Assembly: GCA_029256105.1 (NCBI GenBank)
Contig: JAQSYO010000020.1
Location: 1 to 64,000 of the forward strand
Origin: Herbinix sp.
GTDB lineage: Bacteria > Bacillota > Clostridia > Lachnospirales > Lachnospiraceae
DNA: 64,000 nucleotides
Direction: 5' to 3'
The notes beneath the pieces were generated by a model that worked only from the letters and a program-made list of their open reading frames with translations, made no database searches and was not told where the DNA came from. A program made the position numbers and the translations under genes. Below are positions 56,653 through 64,000 of this stretch, piece by piece; the first letter of the stretch is position 1, and every line of letters begins with the position of its first letter.

Positions 56653-56871
56653 ATTCACTTTTTTTCTTTCAAATTTTACCATGCGAATTGATGCTCCTAA
56701 ACCAATTGAAATAAGGAGGGAGGATTTTAAATTCAGCTCTTGTTGCCCGTAATTTGGTGAGGATAGCGAACCATTAAGAATAACGAAAGAAACGACTGTA
56801 CAGATTAATCCCATTTTAATTATATTTATAAATTTATGAACATAATGCATAAAATACCCTAGCCCTTTCAT
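56641..56871 (-). CDS. Small hydrophobic protein, uncertain
   Basis: A 76-aa frame with two possible membrane helices (about 14-33 and 48-63) and a basic end (RMVKFERKKVNN). An AAAGGA site lies 8 nt before the ATG. No family is recognised. Its stop lies inside the promoter of the citrate synthase gene, so read-through could join them. It may be a real small membrane protein or chance. Confidence 0.4.
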   Translation of the reverse strand: MKGLGYFMHYVHKFINIIKMGLICTVVSFVILNGSLSSPNYGQQELNLKSSLLISIGLGASIRMVKFERKKVNNYT

Positions 56872-57330
56872 TATAATTTCCTTTTTTTAACATTTTTATT
56901 ATATCAACACGAACGAGAAAAGTGAATGTGGTTGTAATATATTTACATGTAGTTATGATAAAGCCAACGCATATTGCTACAAAATATTGCAACAAAAAAG
57001 GACTTCCCTTAAAATATTCGGAAAATCCCTAAAAAATTTACGTGTTAAAATATTTAATTAATTTTGTATTTAAAATTATTGATTTTCAATGCTTCAGATT
57101 GCCCAATCTTGAGCCCATAACATATATTGTCAATTGGTCATAGAAATTTAAATTTGTTTGCTTTATAATAGGATTGTGATTACATCTCTGATCAATATTG
57201 GGAAAACTATTTGTTTGAATCTCATTATGTTTAAGCAGAGGAAGTTTAAAATAATATAGAATATCATATTGGATTAACAAAAAACACTAGGCTTAATCGT
57301 AATTGAAAAAGAATTTATGGAGGTAAGAGT
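56872..57330. other. Gene-free AT-rich gap with one hairpin
   Basis: A minus-strand hairpin (GGATTTTCC...GGAAGTCC, about 56998-57035) followed by six T could terminate a leftward transcript. I see no supported gene here. A 64-codon frame at 57086-57280 would begin at TTG with no ribosome-binding site and was not accepted. Confidence 0.5.
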
Positions 57331-57570
57331 ATGATTTGTCCATTTTGTGGAAGAGAAATGAAAGAAGGAACATTGGATACACCTTCGCAACCTGTGAACA
57401 TTCAATGGTACCCTGAGACAGGGAAGAATTATTTAGATAAAGCAAGTAATAGTGTTACGATTCGAAGTATTTCTAAATTCGAATTCCCAACTGCATTCCT
57501 TTGCTTTCATTGTCATAAACTGATTATGGATATACCGGAAAGAGCTAATTTTAAATTTAATGAAGAATAA
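57331..57570 (+). CDS. Small PF20097-like zinc-ribbon protein
   Basis: A 79-aa protein with Cys pairs at ICPFCGREM (near 3-6) and FLCFHCHKL (near 57-60), forming a zinc-ribbon-like site. The opening MICPFCGREMKEG is typical of DUF6487-type proteins of clostridia. Function unknown. A GGAGG site lies 7 nt upstream. Confidence 0.75.
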   Translation: MICPFCGREMKEGTLDTPSQPVNIQWYPETGKNYLDKASNSVTIRSISKFEFPTAFLCFHCHKLIMDIPERANFKFNEE

Positions 57571-57580
57571 CTTTAATTAA

Positions 57581-58312
57581 CTAGAACAACTTCATAAGAA
57601 ATTCATACGCAACCGGAACAAGTACCGCCGGGAGCAAATTTCCGCATTTAATCTTCTTCCCAAATATCATATTAATTCCAATACCGAAGATCAGAATAGA
57701 GCCGATAAAGGAAATATTCGCAATCAACTGGTCACTTAAATAAGGCTCGATGTATTTGGCGGATAAGGTGATTCCCCCTTGGTAAATTCCAAGTGGTATG
57801 ATGGAAAAGATCACTCCGACTCCAAGAGTGGAAGCAAAGAATAGTGCTACTGTTCCATCGATAAGGGCTTTCGCATAAAGCATAGACGCATCCCCGGATA
57901 ATCCATCCCGTAAGGATCCGATAATTGCCATTGCACCGATACAAAATAATAAAGAGCTAGTAACAAAACCTTCAACGAAATTCTGTCCCTTCACGCCTTT
58001 AACCTTCAATGAGTTCTTAATAAGCTCACCCATTCTTTCTAGGCGTGCTTCCACATCAATAATTTCACCAATCAGCGCACCGACAGCCAGGGAGATAATC
58101 ATCAGCATTAGATTCTTCGTCTCAAGTCCGTTTACATTAACAATAAATAAACCCTGGAGAGCACCACTGATACCAATAAACATTACCGCTAGTCCCAGTG
58201 CATTCATTATCGTATCTTGAAACCTCTGCTTGAGACCTCCTTTAATTATTATTCCAATGGTTGCACCTATCACAATTGCAGCCATATTAGCTAATGTACC
58301 TAATCCGACCAT
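57581..58312 (-). CDS. DUF554 membrane protein
   Basis: A 243-aa protein with about seven membrane helices. LGTLANMAAIVIGATIGIIIKGGLKQRFQ and the second-half echo GVIFSIIPLGIYQGGITL are DUF554 marks. The family is widespread and uncharacterised, sometimes called a possible transporter. The start at 58312 is the second of two ATGs after AGGAG and has the better spacing. Confidence 0.85.
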   Translation of the reverse strand: MVGLGTLANMAAIVIGATIGIIIKGGLKQRFQDTIMNALGLAVMFIGISGALQGLFIVNVNGLETKNLMLMIISLAVGALIGEIIDVEARLERMGELIKNSLKVKGVKGQNFVEGFVTSSLLFCIGAMAIIGSLRDGLSGDASMLYAKALIDGTVALFFASTLGVGVIFSIIPLGIYQGGITLSAKYIEPYLSDQLIANISFIGSILIFGIGINMIFGKKIKCGNLLPAVLVPVAYEFLMKLF

Positions 58313-58388
58313 CATTTTCTCCTGACTAATCAATATGGGGGGCTTACAATTAATACGTCTGTTTCGCCTATCTCAGCATGTATAAGAA

Positions 58389-58961
58389 CTACACAATGCC
58401 TGTCGTCTGTTCCACATCCCGTAACGCATTAATTGTCCTTTGCAGCAAATCGTCTAACTCCCAATCTAGCATTTTTGCCCCATTTTCAATAACCTCTCTA
58501 GAACAACCTGCAGCAAATTTAGAATTTTTAAACTTTTTCTTTACGGAGCTTAATTCTAAATCTAAAGTACTCTTAGACGGACGCATAATTGCTACTGCAC
58601 CAATTAAACCGGTCAATTCATCTACTGCATACAATACCTTTTCCATCTCATGCTCCGGTTTAATATCAACCGTAAGATTGTAACCATGGCTGGCGGTAGC
58701 TCGATTGATGCGTTCATCAATCCCTCTTTCGCGCATAATTTCCTGACTCTTGATGCAGTGCTCATTCGGATACTTTTCGAAATCTAAGTCATGCAATAAT
58801 CCGACAATTCCCCAGAAATCAACCTCATCAGTATATCCTAGCTCCTTTGCATAATATCTCATAGCACCTTCCACAATCTGCGCATGCTTCAGGTGGAATT
58901 CATCCTGATTAAATTCATTCAGAAGCTCCCACGCTTCTGCTCTTGTCGGTATTTTACCCAT
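58389..58961 (-). CDS. HD-domain hydrolase
   Basis: A 190-aa protein with the HD metal site: H in FHLKHAQIVEGAMRYYA near 24, the HD pair in VGLLHDLDFEKYP near 57, and the distal D in LYAVDELTGLIGA near 114. It resembles YedJ/YqeK-like hydrolases acting on small phosphate esters, with substrate unknown. The start at 58961 follows AAAGG with 9-nt spacing; the nearer ATG at 58970 abuts it. Confidence 0.82.
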   Translation of the reverse strand: MGKIPTRAEAWELLNEFNQDEFHLKHAQIVEGAMRYYAKELGYTDEVDFWGIVGLLHDLDFEKYPNEHCIKSQEIMRERGIDERINRATASHGYNLTVDIKPEHEMEKVLYAVDELTGLIGAVAIMRPSKSTLDLELSSVKKKFKNSKFAAGCSREVIENGAKMLDWELDDLLQRTINALRDVEQTTGIV

Positions 58962-59044
58962 ACTTTTCATCCTTTCTAATAACCTTATCCACTTACTGTT
59001 ATTATTTGTTACTTATTTAATTACTTCTCGATAATTAAATCTGT

Positions 59045-59803
59045 TTATTTTACTTCACCTAAATCTTTAATTACTTCTCCTGCAATAATTAATCCGGCCA
59101 CAGACGGAACAAAAGAGGTACTTCCTGGTATTTGACGTTTCATGGTACATTTACTAGCAGCTCCCGGAGGGCAGATACAGTTTGTTTTACAACTAAGAGA
59201 CATATCTTCCAGGGGTTTTCTCGCTGGCTCCTGTGAATAGACTACCTTCAGCTTCTTCACTCCTCGAACTTTTAATTCCTTACGCATTACTTTTGCTAGT
59301 GGGCATACCGAAGTTTTATAGATATCGGTAACTTCAAATCTGGTTGGATCCAGTTTATTACCAGCACCCATGCAACTAATAATAGGTACCTTTGCATTTT
59401 GCGCTCGGAGTATCATTTCTATTTTAGCTGATACCGTATCTATGGCATCAACTATATAATCATATTGGGTAAAATCAAATTGATCCGCCGTCTCAGCGGA
59501 GTAAAAGCATTGGTGAGTTGTAACAATTGCCTTCGGATTAATATCCAAGACACGTTCCTTCATAACTTCCACTTTATATTTACCTACTGTTTTTCTGGTT
59601 GCTATAATCTGACGATTGATATTCGTAAGGCATACCTTATCATCATCAACTAAATCAATACTGCCGACTCCACTACGTGCCAGGGCTTCCACCGTATAAC
59701 CACCAACACCTCCGATACCAAATACAGCAACTCTTGCATTCTGTAATTTTTCCATTGCAGAATTCCCAAGCAAAAGCTCGGTTCTTGAAAATTGGTTTAG
59801 CAT
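59045..59803 (-). CDS. TcdA-like tRNA threonylcarbamoyladenosine dehydratase
   Basis: A 252-aa E1-like enzyme (ThiF/MoeB superfamily). ATP site: VFGIGGVGGYTVEALARSGVGSIDLVDDD, with NINRQ after it. Catalytic-type Cys and C-terminal cysteines (SCKTNCICPPGAASKC) follow the CsdL/TcdA pattern. TcdA cyclises t6A in tRNA to ct6A. It overlaps the TtcA-like gene by 7 nt, downstream of a cysteine desulfurase, whose E. coli counterpart CsdA also works with TcdA. Confidence 0.88.
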   Translation of the reverse strand: MLNQFSRTELLLGNSAMEKLQNARVAVFGIGGVGGYTVEALARSGVGSIDLVDDDKVCLTNINRQIIATRKTVGKYKVEVMKERVLDINPKAIVTTHQCFYSAETADQFDFTQYDYIVDAIDTVSAKIEMILRAQNAKVPIISCMGAGNKLDPTRFEVTDIYKTSVCPLAKVMRKELKVRGVKKLKVVYSQEPARKPLEDMSLSCKTNCICPPGAASKCTMKRQIPGSTSFVPSVAGLIIAGEVIKDLGEVK

Positions 59804-60645
59804 ACTGGTCCCCCTTTCGTATCGTAATCGTCCAAAAAGTTATATTCTTGTTCCTTATCATGGTATCCTATAATCGTAGTCAAATTAATGTCATGGATAC
59901 TTCGGAAAATATTCATATCAATACTCGAATTGGTCTGTCTGAACTTCTTAATTAACCCCTTCATTTCCTGACGTTTGGAACCGCCGCCACCATTATCACA
60001 TAGCGTGCAATTCTCAGTAAATCGGCAGGCACATTGGATAAACTGTAAGTCATTGTATTGTTTCCAATCAAGGATATCCGCTTCTTTGACCAAATACATA
60101 GGGCGAATTAGTTGCATACCCGGATGGTTCGTACTATGAAGCTTCGGCATCATGGTCTGTATCTGCCCGGCATAAAGCATTCCCATCAAAATTGTCTCGA
60201 TCACATCGTCAAAATGATGTCCTAAGGCAATCTTGTTACAACCCAAGGCTCTCGCCTCCTTATAAAGGTAACCCCTTCTCATTCTAGCACACAGATAACA
60301 GGGCGATTCATCCACTTCTGCTACTATATCAAAAATCTGAGTTTCAAACATTTTAATCGGGATATCTAAAAGCTTTGCATTGTTAATTATGGTCTGCTTA
60401 TTAATCTCATTATAGCCTGGATTCATAACTAAGAATTCTAGTTCAAAGGGAATTTTACCGTGTCTTTGAACCTCCTGCATTAATTTTGCAAGAAGCATAG
60501 AATCCTTACCACCTGATATACATACTGCTATTTTATCACCCTCTTGGATGAGTTTATAATCATTCACACCATTGATGAATTTCTTCCAAAGGGGTTTCCT
60601 GAATTTCTTTATTATACTTCTTTCTATTTCCTGAAAACGTTCCAT
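59797..60645 (-). CDS. TtcA-family PP-loop tRNA sulfur transferase
   Basis: A 282-aa protein. PP-loop AVCISGGKDSMLLA near 42-54; the CYLCARMRRG pair (CxxC) near 115 fits the TtcA cluster ligands; GHHFDDVIET follows. Near the C terminus three more cysteines (QCACRFTENCTLC) could bind a metal. TtcA makes 2-thiocytidine in tRNA, with sulfur from a cysteine desulfurase, which is encoded next to it. In clostridia the exact target is untested. The ATG at 60645 is chosen because MERFQEIERSI opens the family domain. Confidence 0.85.
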   Translation of the reverse strand: MERFQEIERSIIKKFRKPLWKKFINGVNDYKLIQEGDKIAVCISGGKDSMLLAKLMQEVQRHGKIPFELEFLVMNPGYNEINKQTIINNAKLLDIPIKMFETQIFDIVAEVDESPCYLCARMRRGYLYKEARALGCNKIALGHHFDDVIETILMGMLYAGQIQTMMPKLHSTNHPGMQLIRPMYLVKEADILDWKQYNDLQFIQCACRFTENCTLCDNGGGGSKRQEMKGLIKKFRQTNSSIDMNIFRSIHDINLTTIIGYHDKEQEYNFLDDYDTKGGPVC

Positions 60646-60734
60646 ATTATTATACCACTTTCTAATCATCTGTCTATTTGTTACTATTTCTATTGTAATA
60701 AAATATCATCTATAAAAGTAAAAAGGATAAATTT

Positions 60735-61865
60735 CTATACCAATTCATTAGTTAGCTTAGCATAACATCTAGCAAAGGCTTCCATAAAAAAATTCAATTC
60801 TTCCTTCGTTGTTAAATGACTTATACTGATTCTCCAGGAACACAAAGCATTCTTTTTATCCTTTGAAACAGCATAAACAGGCCTGGAGGGTGAACCGGCA
60901 ACCGAACAGGCAGATTTGACCGATACACAGATGCCTTCCTGCTCCAATGCCTCTTGAAATAACCCAGCCTTTACCCCTTGTATACTGATATTAAGAATAT
61001 GGGGTACGGAAGAATTGGTACTATTGATTCTAACCTTCTTATACAGTGACAAGTTCTTACGAAGCTCTTCATTTATATTCTTTACATATTGATATCGCTC
61101 TTCCAAAAGAGACAAAGCAATATGCAGTGCTTTCTCAATTGAAGCAGCCAACCCCAGTGCCGGAGTTCCACTTCGATAAATGGTGGTGCTTGTGCCTCCA
61201 TGGATGAGTGGGTCAAGAACTACATTTTCCCGCTTAAGTAAAATACCGCAACCATTTAAACCAAAGAACTTATGGGGTGTAAATGACATACAGTCCACAT
61301 GTTCAAAAGAAACCGGTATCTTACCAACTGCCTGCGTCGCATCTGTATGGAAATAACAATTCGGATAATCTTCAAGTAACTTTCCAATCTCCGAAATTGA
61401 CTGTTTTACCCCTAATTCGCTATCAACATAGCAAATGGTTACCAGAACTGTATCCTTTCTTAGTAGTTCCTTTAGATGTTGAATATCCACTAAGCCTTCC
61501 TTTGTAATATCCACCAAATCAATCTCATAACCCTGGGTCTGAAGGTAGGTCAATGCTCCGCTAACGGAAGGATGTTCAAGGCAGGTAGATATAATGTGTT
61601 TTCCGTTATGACGATATGCTTGTACCAACCCCTTGATTGCCAAATTATTAGCTTCACTAGCTCCTGAGGTAAATATTATCTCCGAGGCTTTAACACCCAT
61701 AAGAACTGCTATATGCTCCGTTATCTCATCTAATCTTGCCTTAGCTTCTCTACCTAATAAATGAGAGGAATTCGGATTAGCAATGTAACGGTTATTTTCT
61801 TCTAAAAAACAGCTCATTACCTCATTATTCACTGGGGTATTGGCTGCATAATCAAAATATATCAT
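60735..61865 (-). CDS. Cysteine desulfurase (NifS/IscS-like)
   Basis: A 376-aa PLP enzyme. YFDYAANTP and ASEANNLAIKG lead; the PLP lysine is in SFTPHKFFGLNGCG near 200; the active-site Cys lies in SVKSACSVAGSPSRP. It takes sulfur from cysteine and passes it to acceptors, here probably the TtcA-like protein 89 bp downstream. The ATG at 61865 has an AGAGGTGA site 4-5 nt upstream. Confidence 0.9.
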   Translation of the reverse strand: MIYFDYAANTPVNNEVMSCFLEENNRYIANPNSSHLLGREAKARLDEITEHIAVLMGVKASEIIFTSGASEANNLAIKGLVQAYRHNGKHIISTCLEHPSVSGALTYLQTQGYEIDLVDITKEGLVDIQHLKELLRKDTVLVTICYVDSELGVKQSISEIGKLLEDYPNCYFHTDATQAVGKIPVSFEHVDCMSFTPHKFFGLNGCGILLKRENVVLDPLIHGGTSTTIYRSGTPALGLAASIEKALHIALSLLEERYQYVKNINEELRKNLSLYKKVRINSTNSSVPHILNISIQGVKAGLFQEALEQEGICVSVKSACSVAGSPSRPVYAVSKDKKNALCSWRISISHLTTKEELNFFMEAFARCYAKLTNELV

Positions 61866-61957
61866 CAAATCACCTCTATTTATGACCAAATCAATGCAAC
61901 AATAGTTCTATAATAATTCCTTATTCCTACTATGTCAATGGAATATGTATAATACAA

Positions 61958-62012
61958 AAAAAAGCTGTCTCTCCATTCCCTTATTTTTAAGAGCTTTGGT
62001 TGAGACAGCCTT
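61958..62012 (-). terminator. Terminator of the rubredoxin gene
   Basis: On the minus strand AAGGCTGTCTC (62012-62002) pairs with GAGACAGCTT (61971-61962; one bulge) and is followed by eight T. It lies 12 bp after the rubredoxin stop. Confidence 0.85.
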
Positions 62013-62024
62013 ATGTTCAATTAT

Positions 62025-62183
62025 TTACAGTGCTTCAAATTCATCCTTACCAACTCCACAAACTGGACATACCCAATCATCAGGAATATCTTCCCATTTC
62101 GTTCCAGGTGCAATACCACCATCAGGATCTCCTAATGCTTCATCATAAATATAACCGCAAGCTGTACATTCAAACTTATTCAT
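62025..62183 (-). CDS. Rubredoxin
   Basis: A complete 52-aa rubredoxin. The two iron ligands pairs are CTACG (6 and 9) and CPVCG (39 and 42), with the family blocks YIYDE, GDPDGG, PDDW and a GKDEFE end. It carries single electrons to oxygen- and peroxide-reducing enzymes in anaerobes. A GGAGG site precedes the ATG at 62183. It is divergent from the ferredoxin gene. Confidence 0.97.
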   Translation of the reverse strand: MNKFECTACGYIYDEALGDPDGGIAPGTKWEDIPDDWVCPVCGVGKDEFEAL

Positions 62184-62283
62184 ATAATAACCTCCATTCA
62201 TTTTAGTATTGTAAACATGTCCTTACTATAATATGTATACCATATATTTGTATAAATCTCAATAAGAAGAACAAATATTTCTA

Positions 62284-62311
62284 TTACAAACTAAAAATAG
62301 TATGTTATAAT
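62284..62311 (+). promoter_or_regulatory. Promoter of the ferredoxin gene
   Basis: TTACAA (62284-62289), a 16-bp spacer and a perfect TATAAT (62306-62311). The leader is about 80 nt. Confidence 0.6.
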
Positions 62312-62399
62312 AAAACTGTAAAAAGGAATCAACTGCCAAGTTATTTTCCTTATTTTACATATTAATTATCAATTAGTAATTTAATGGAGGTATTTACTT

Positions 62400-62588
62400 A
62401 TGAATGCATTAATTGAACGTGATGGTTGTATAGGTTGTGGTTTATGTGCAGACACTTGTCCTACAGTATTTCGTATGGATGAGGAAGGATTGGCTGAAGT
62501 ATATACCAATCCTGTTCCCTCCGACTCAGAAGATGCAGCTTTAGAAGCTGCTGATAGCTGTCCTGTTTCTGTTATTTCGGTAGAGTAA
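62400..62588 (+). CDS. Single-cluster [4Fe-4S] ferredoxin
   Basis: A 62-aa ferredoxin. The cluster ligands are CIGCGLC (10, 13, 16) and the Cys of DSCPVSV near 54; ADTCP adds a further Cys. The short acidic protein belongs to the one-cluster type, not the 2[4Fe-4S] clostridial type. It carries low-potential electrons. Start by GGAGG. It precedes ferritin by 40 bp on the same strand, so they may share a transcript. Confidence 0.93.
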   Translation: MNALIERDGCIGCGLCADTCPTVFRMDEEGLAEVYTNPVPSDSEDAALEAADSCPVSVISVE

Positions 62589-62628
62589 AAATTGAATTAC
62601 AATAATTTATAAGAAGGGATGATACAAT

Positions 62629-63141
62629 ATGTTAAATCAAGAAGTATCAAAATTATTAAATGAACAGATAAACAAAGAGTTTTATTCAGCTTATCTCTAT
62701 ATGGATATGGCAAATTATTATTCCGATCAAAGTTTAAATGGATTTGAGCATTGGTTTTTTGTTCAACTACAGGAGGAAAGGGATCATGCTTTATTGTTCC
62801 GTCAATATCTACTTAACAATGCCGAGGTCGTAACATTGGATGCTATCGCGGCACCTGATAAGCAATATACAAGCTTCCGTGATCCTCTCATCCTTGCTTT
62901 AGAGCACGAACAATTCGTAACCGCTTCCATTAATACAATTTATGAAGCTGCCTACAAACACAAAGATTTCCGTACGATGCAATTCTTAGATTGGTTTATT
63001 AAGGAGCAAGGCGAAGAAGAAAAGAACGCTGATGATAACATAAAGAAATTTGATTTATTTGCTAGTGATCCGAAGGGCTTATATATGCTAGATAATGAAA
63101 TGAAGGCACGTGTTTATACGGCTCCGTCATTGGTATTGTAG
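62629..63141 (+). CDS. Ferritin
   Basis: A 170-aa non-haem ferritin of standard length. Ferroxidase ligands are in LNEQINKEFYSAYLYMDMANYY (Glu 17), QEERDHALLF (Glu and His near 50-53), EHEQFVTASI (Glu near 94) and FIKEQGEEEKNADD (Glu and Gln near 127-130). It forms a 24-mer shell storing iron and lowering oxidative stress. AGAAGGGA precedes the ATG. Confidence 0.96.
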   Translation: MLNQEVSKLLNEQINKEFYSAYLYMDMANYYSDQSLNGFEHWFFVQLQEERDHALLFRQYLLNNAEVVTLDAIAAPDKQYTSFRDPLILALEHEQFVTASINTIYEAAYKHKDFRTMQFLDWFIKEQGEEEKNADDNIKKFDLFASDPKGLYMLDNEMKARVYTAPSLVL

Positions 63142-63159
63142 AATAAGAGTGTTAGTGAA

Positions 63160-63208
63160 GGGTGTTGCAAAACATTGAAGTCTTTGTGATTTCAGGGGAG
63201 CAACACCC
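63160..63208 (+). terminator. Hairpin after ferritin gene
   Basis: GGGTGTTGC (63160-63168) pairs perfectly with GCAACACCC (63200-63208), with an inner TTGAA/TTTCA stem. The following bases are not T-rich, so termination strength is uncertain. Confidence 0.5.
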
Positions 63209-63300
63209 ATCTACGTTATCGCTTTGTTATATGTAGGAAACCATGTGTAATGTTACACGGAGTTCAAATACTAATTTGATTGTTGACGAAAAGTCATAAT

Positions 63301-63373
63301 GAAAGAGACTGCTCTTGTTCGATTAAAGAATGTACGAAAATACATTTTTATTCGAATTAGAACAGCCTCTTTC
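63301..63373. terminator. Large bidirectional hairpin between ferritin and xylA
   Basis: GAAAGAGACTG...TTCGAT (from 63301) pairs with ATTCGAATTAGAACAGCCTCTTTC (to 63373) with mismatches, plus an inner TGTA...TACA stem. It lies between convergent genes. The rest of 63142-63551 is AT-rich and shows no gene. Confidence 0.6.
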
Positions 63374-63551
63374 TTATTGTATCAATTGTAATATTAAGTT
63401 AATGTAATAAGAGAATTAGTTTTATATTTTTTATATTAGTAATACTATTCACTTATACGTTATTAGGTATTTATTAACACGTATTAGCTATTTTATATTC
63501 ATTAATATTAATTCGTTATTACACACTTAATAGTTCTATCCTTTGAAACTA

Positions 63552-64000
63552 TTATTTGGTTTCGAGGATGTATTGGTTTAAGATGCTCTCGAGTAATTCT
63601 TGACGGCCGGAAGTATTAGGTGTAGTGCCGTTCTTTAATGCATACGCTTCTAATTCTTTGAAGCCGACTTTACCTTCTACGATATCCTTACCAAGGCCTT
63701 GTGTATAGCTTGCATAACGCTCTGCTTTGAAGTTTTCGAGAACGCCATCTTCGATTAATTTGGCAGCAACTTTAAAGCCTTTCGCAAATGCATCCATACC
63801 TGCAATGTAAGAATAGAATAAATCGTCATCCTGGAAGGAAGCACGACGTACCTTGGAGTCAAAGTTTAAACCACCCTTTGTTAATCCACCATCTAACATG
63901 ATTTCATACATAGCTAATGTGGTATCATATAAATTGGTCGGGAATTGATCTGTATCCCATCCAAGCATCGGGTCACCGGTATTAGCATCAACACTACCTA
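63552..64000 (-). CDS. xylA: Xylose isomerase, C-terminal part
   Basis: The last 149 or so residues of the enzyme; the gene enters from beyond 64000. Family blocks are [21 protein letters not shown] (metal-binding Asp residues), [32 protein letters not shown] and SGRQELLES near the end. It converts D-xylose to D-xylulose. It is 60 kb from the sugar-uptake operon in this window, so it may be controlled separately. Confidence 0.96.
   Translation of the reverse strand, partial: GSVDANTGDPMLGWDTDQFPTNLYDTTLAMYEIMLDGGLTKGGLNFDSKVRRASFQDDDLFYSYIAGMDAFAKGFKVAAKLIEDGVLENFKAERYASYTQGLGKDIVEGKVGFKELEAYALKNGTTPNTSGRQELLESILNQYILETK

Noticed and set aside
57086-57280. 64-codon minus-strand frame
   Set aside because: TTG start without a ribosome-binding site, no family resemblance and amino-acid make-up of random AT-rich DNA; only the hairpin beyond it hints at a transcript.
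1-64000. CRISPR arrays, tRNA or rRNA genes, transposases, phage genes, GGDEF/EAL proteins
   Set aside because: No direct-repeat arrays, cloverleaf genes or protein motifs of these kinds were seen; the enzymes that make or break c-di-GMP must be encoded elsewhere.

Overview
The window is a low-GC, gram-positive chromosome segment. It has strong Shine-Dalgarno sites, several TTG starts, intrinsic terminators, YesM/YesN-type two-component systems, a Rex repressor, rubredoxin, and a clostridial-type Re-citrate synthase. Together these suggest an anaerobic, saccharolytic Lachnospiraceae-type clostridium, of the Lachnoclostridium/Anaerocolumna kind (inference from gene content; no database search was possible). 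No rRNA, tRNA, CRISPR array, transposase or phage gene was seen.

Left part (1-7045, minus strand): a pentose/sugar uptake and sensing operon. A membrane-anchored sugar-binding protein, a LytS/YesM-like kinase and a YesN-like regulator are followed by a XylF-like binding protein, a ChvE-like binding protein and the start of a sugar ABC ATPase. A xylose isomerase runs off the other end of the window (63552-64000).

7208-11929: small genes, namely a cell-wall amidase, a cold-shock protein behind an attenuator-like leader hairpin, a CD3324-type HTH protein behind a mini-ORF and hairpin, a DUF1062 protein, a ferritin-like protein, rlmH and a histidine phosphatase. 12316-12505 is a near-perfect 190-bp palindrome. 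12554-20824 is a second sugar (oligosaccharide-type) ABC system: two permeases, a lipoprotein and its own YesM/YesN pair. One permease carries an unusual N-terminal module.

21046-21376 holds two related intergenic units that look like tandem small RNAs. 21384-27749 is a housekeeping operon (rex, a coiled-coil protein, acpS, nnr, alr, mazF, and a CBS/CorC membrane protein). An ABC-F ATPase (27960-29942) follows on the plus strand.

30054-50488 (minus strand) is a large Wzx/Wzy-type exopolysaccharide locus: priming sugar transferase, LytR-CpsA-Psr protein, Wzz- and CpsD-like regulators, glycosyltransferases, polymerase, a secreted GH16 hydrolase, two QueC-like PP-loop proteins of unknown role, a flippase, and two glycosyltransferase-pyruvyltransferase fusions. 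Divergent from it, two c-di-GMP-I (GEMM) riboswitches in tandem precede a secreted Thr/Pro-linker beta-helix protein (51117-52940). This suggests c-di-GMP control of a matrix-associated protein beside the matrix locus.

Right part: a Re-citrate synthase, isocitrate dehydrogenase and GntR operon with palindromic operator-like DNA at its promoter; small and membrane proteins; an operon of cysteine desulfurase, TtcA-like and TcdA-like tRNA-modification enzymes; then rubredoxin, ferredoxin, ferritin and partial xylA.
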